Shown: piece by piece, positions 5,696 to 6,179 of the stretch
Layout of the letters: the number at the start of each line of letters is the position of its first letter
Position numbering within the stretch: the first letter of the stretch is position 1
Source: Pseudomonadota bacterium
GTDB taxonomy: Bacteria; Pseudomonadota; Alphaproteobacteria; Caulobacterales; Caulobacteraceae
Assembly: GCA_023445955.1 (NCBI GenBank)
Contig: JAEXJH010000150.1
Location: forward strand, 1-6,179
Direction: 5' to 3'
DNA length: 6,179 nucleotides
Notes under the pieces: model-generated
Told to the model about the DNA's origin: nothing
Seen by the model: the letters and a program-made list of their open reading frames with translations, nothing else
Database searches by the model: none
Made by a program: the position numbers and the translations under genes

Positions 5696-6179
5696 TTACA
5701 CCGCCCAGCAGCCGCAGCCCATGGCGCCCCAGAAGGAGCGCGCATCGCTGGTCGGGGCCTCGGCGCCCAGGGCGGCCGCGTGGTTGTGGCCGTGGACGTT
5801 ACAGCTGCTGGCGCAGCCGCATGCGGAAGCGAGAGCGCGGGCGTGGCCGCGCGAGCGATCCTGATAACCCCCGAAGGTCCGCACCGGCGACCAGTCGGGC
5901 ATCGGCGGGGGCAGGGAGGGCGAAAGCTTGTCGTACTCGCCCTGGCCGTGGACGACCTTGCCGCCCAGCAGGGTCAGCACGGCCGACAGGTGCGGGATCT
6001 CGTCTTCGGGCACGGTCATGTAGTCGTCGCTGAGCACAGCCAGGTCGGCCAGCTGGCCGACGGCGATCTGGCCCTTCTTGCCTTCCTCGTTCGAGAACCA
6101 GGTGTTGGCGGTGGTCCACAGTCGCAGGGCCTCCTCGCGATCGACGCGGTTGGCCGGCGGATAGAGGCGCGTGCCGCCC
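5696..6179 (-). CDS. Amidohydrolase (YtcJ/Amidohydro_3-like), C-terminal end with Cys/His-rich tail; start lies beyond the right edge
   Basis: The last 160 residues are visible, with codons starting at 6178. The segment WTTANTWFSNEEGKKGQIAV followed by GQLADLAVLSDDY and LLGGKVVHG is the typical closing part of metal-dependent amidohydrolases: the end of the barrel and the return to the small beta domain. The main metal ligands normally lie further upstream and are outside the window. After residue 105 the family domain ends. A tail follows with H112, C120, C122, C126, H129, H131 and H133 (CGCASSCNVHGHNH), and then a final GCGCW close to the terminus. The tail may bind metal. The protein would hydrolyse an amide or a related C-N or ester bond in an unknown substrate. 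It precedes DoxX by two bases, so it is the most upstream gene of the operon seen here. The promoter is outside the window. Confidence 0.88.
   Translation of the reverse strand, partial: GGTRLYPPANRVDREEALRLWTTANTWFSNEEGKKGQIAVGQLADLAVLSDDYMTVPEDEIPHLSAVLTLLGGKVVHGQGEYDKLSPSLPPPMPDWSPVRTFGGYQDRSRGHARALASACGCASSCNVHGHNHAAALGAEAPTSDARSFWGAMGCGCWAV

Noticed and set aside
5281..5745. DUF1275 frame extended upstream to 5745
   Set aside because: The added segment is the DoxX gene read in the wrong frame. The family similarity begins just after 5280.

Overview
The window is very GC-rich and densely coded, with few intergenic bases. Its protein families (a propeller-type two-component sensor, an alginate-export-type porin, DoxX and DUF1275 membrane proteins) suggest an alphaproteobacterium, most likely a Caulobacter relative. 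That placement is inference from composition and protein style; no rRNA or other phylogenetic marker is present.

Left part (1-2552): a signalling pair. The 5' part of a sensor gene runs leftward off the window edge. It encodes a signal peptide followed by a run of about twelve 'two-component regulator propeller' repeats. Its transmitter domain lies outside the window. Divergent from it, across a 253-bp gap (1655-1907), is a complete NarL/FixJ-type response regulator, its likely partner.

Middle (2549-3232): a small AraC-type regulator on the minus strand converges on the response regulator. The two stop codons interlock in one CTAG. Upstream of the AraC gene is an 84-bp gap that holds two abutting inverted repeats (3184-3211), probably operator-like.

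Right part (3233-6179): a tight minus-strand operon, read from right to left. It contains the C-terminal end of an amidohydrolase with a Cys/His-rich tail, a DoxX-family membrane protein, a DUF1275 (YoaK-type) membrane protein, and an outer-membrane beta-barrel of the alginate-export family. The junctions are a 2-bp gap, a 4-bp ATGA overlap and a second 4-bp ATGA overlap, so translation is probably coupled. A reasonable reading is an uptake and hydrolysis locus for an unknown small substrate: the barrel admits it and the amidohydrolase cleaves it. The AraC protein, and possibly the neighbouring two-component system, would be the regulators. The substrate cannot be read from the sequence.

I saw no tRNA, rRNA, insertion sequence, CRISPR array, clear intrinsic terminator or origin. 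Long plus-strand open frames opposite the sensor and porin genes are GC-driven shadows.
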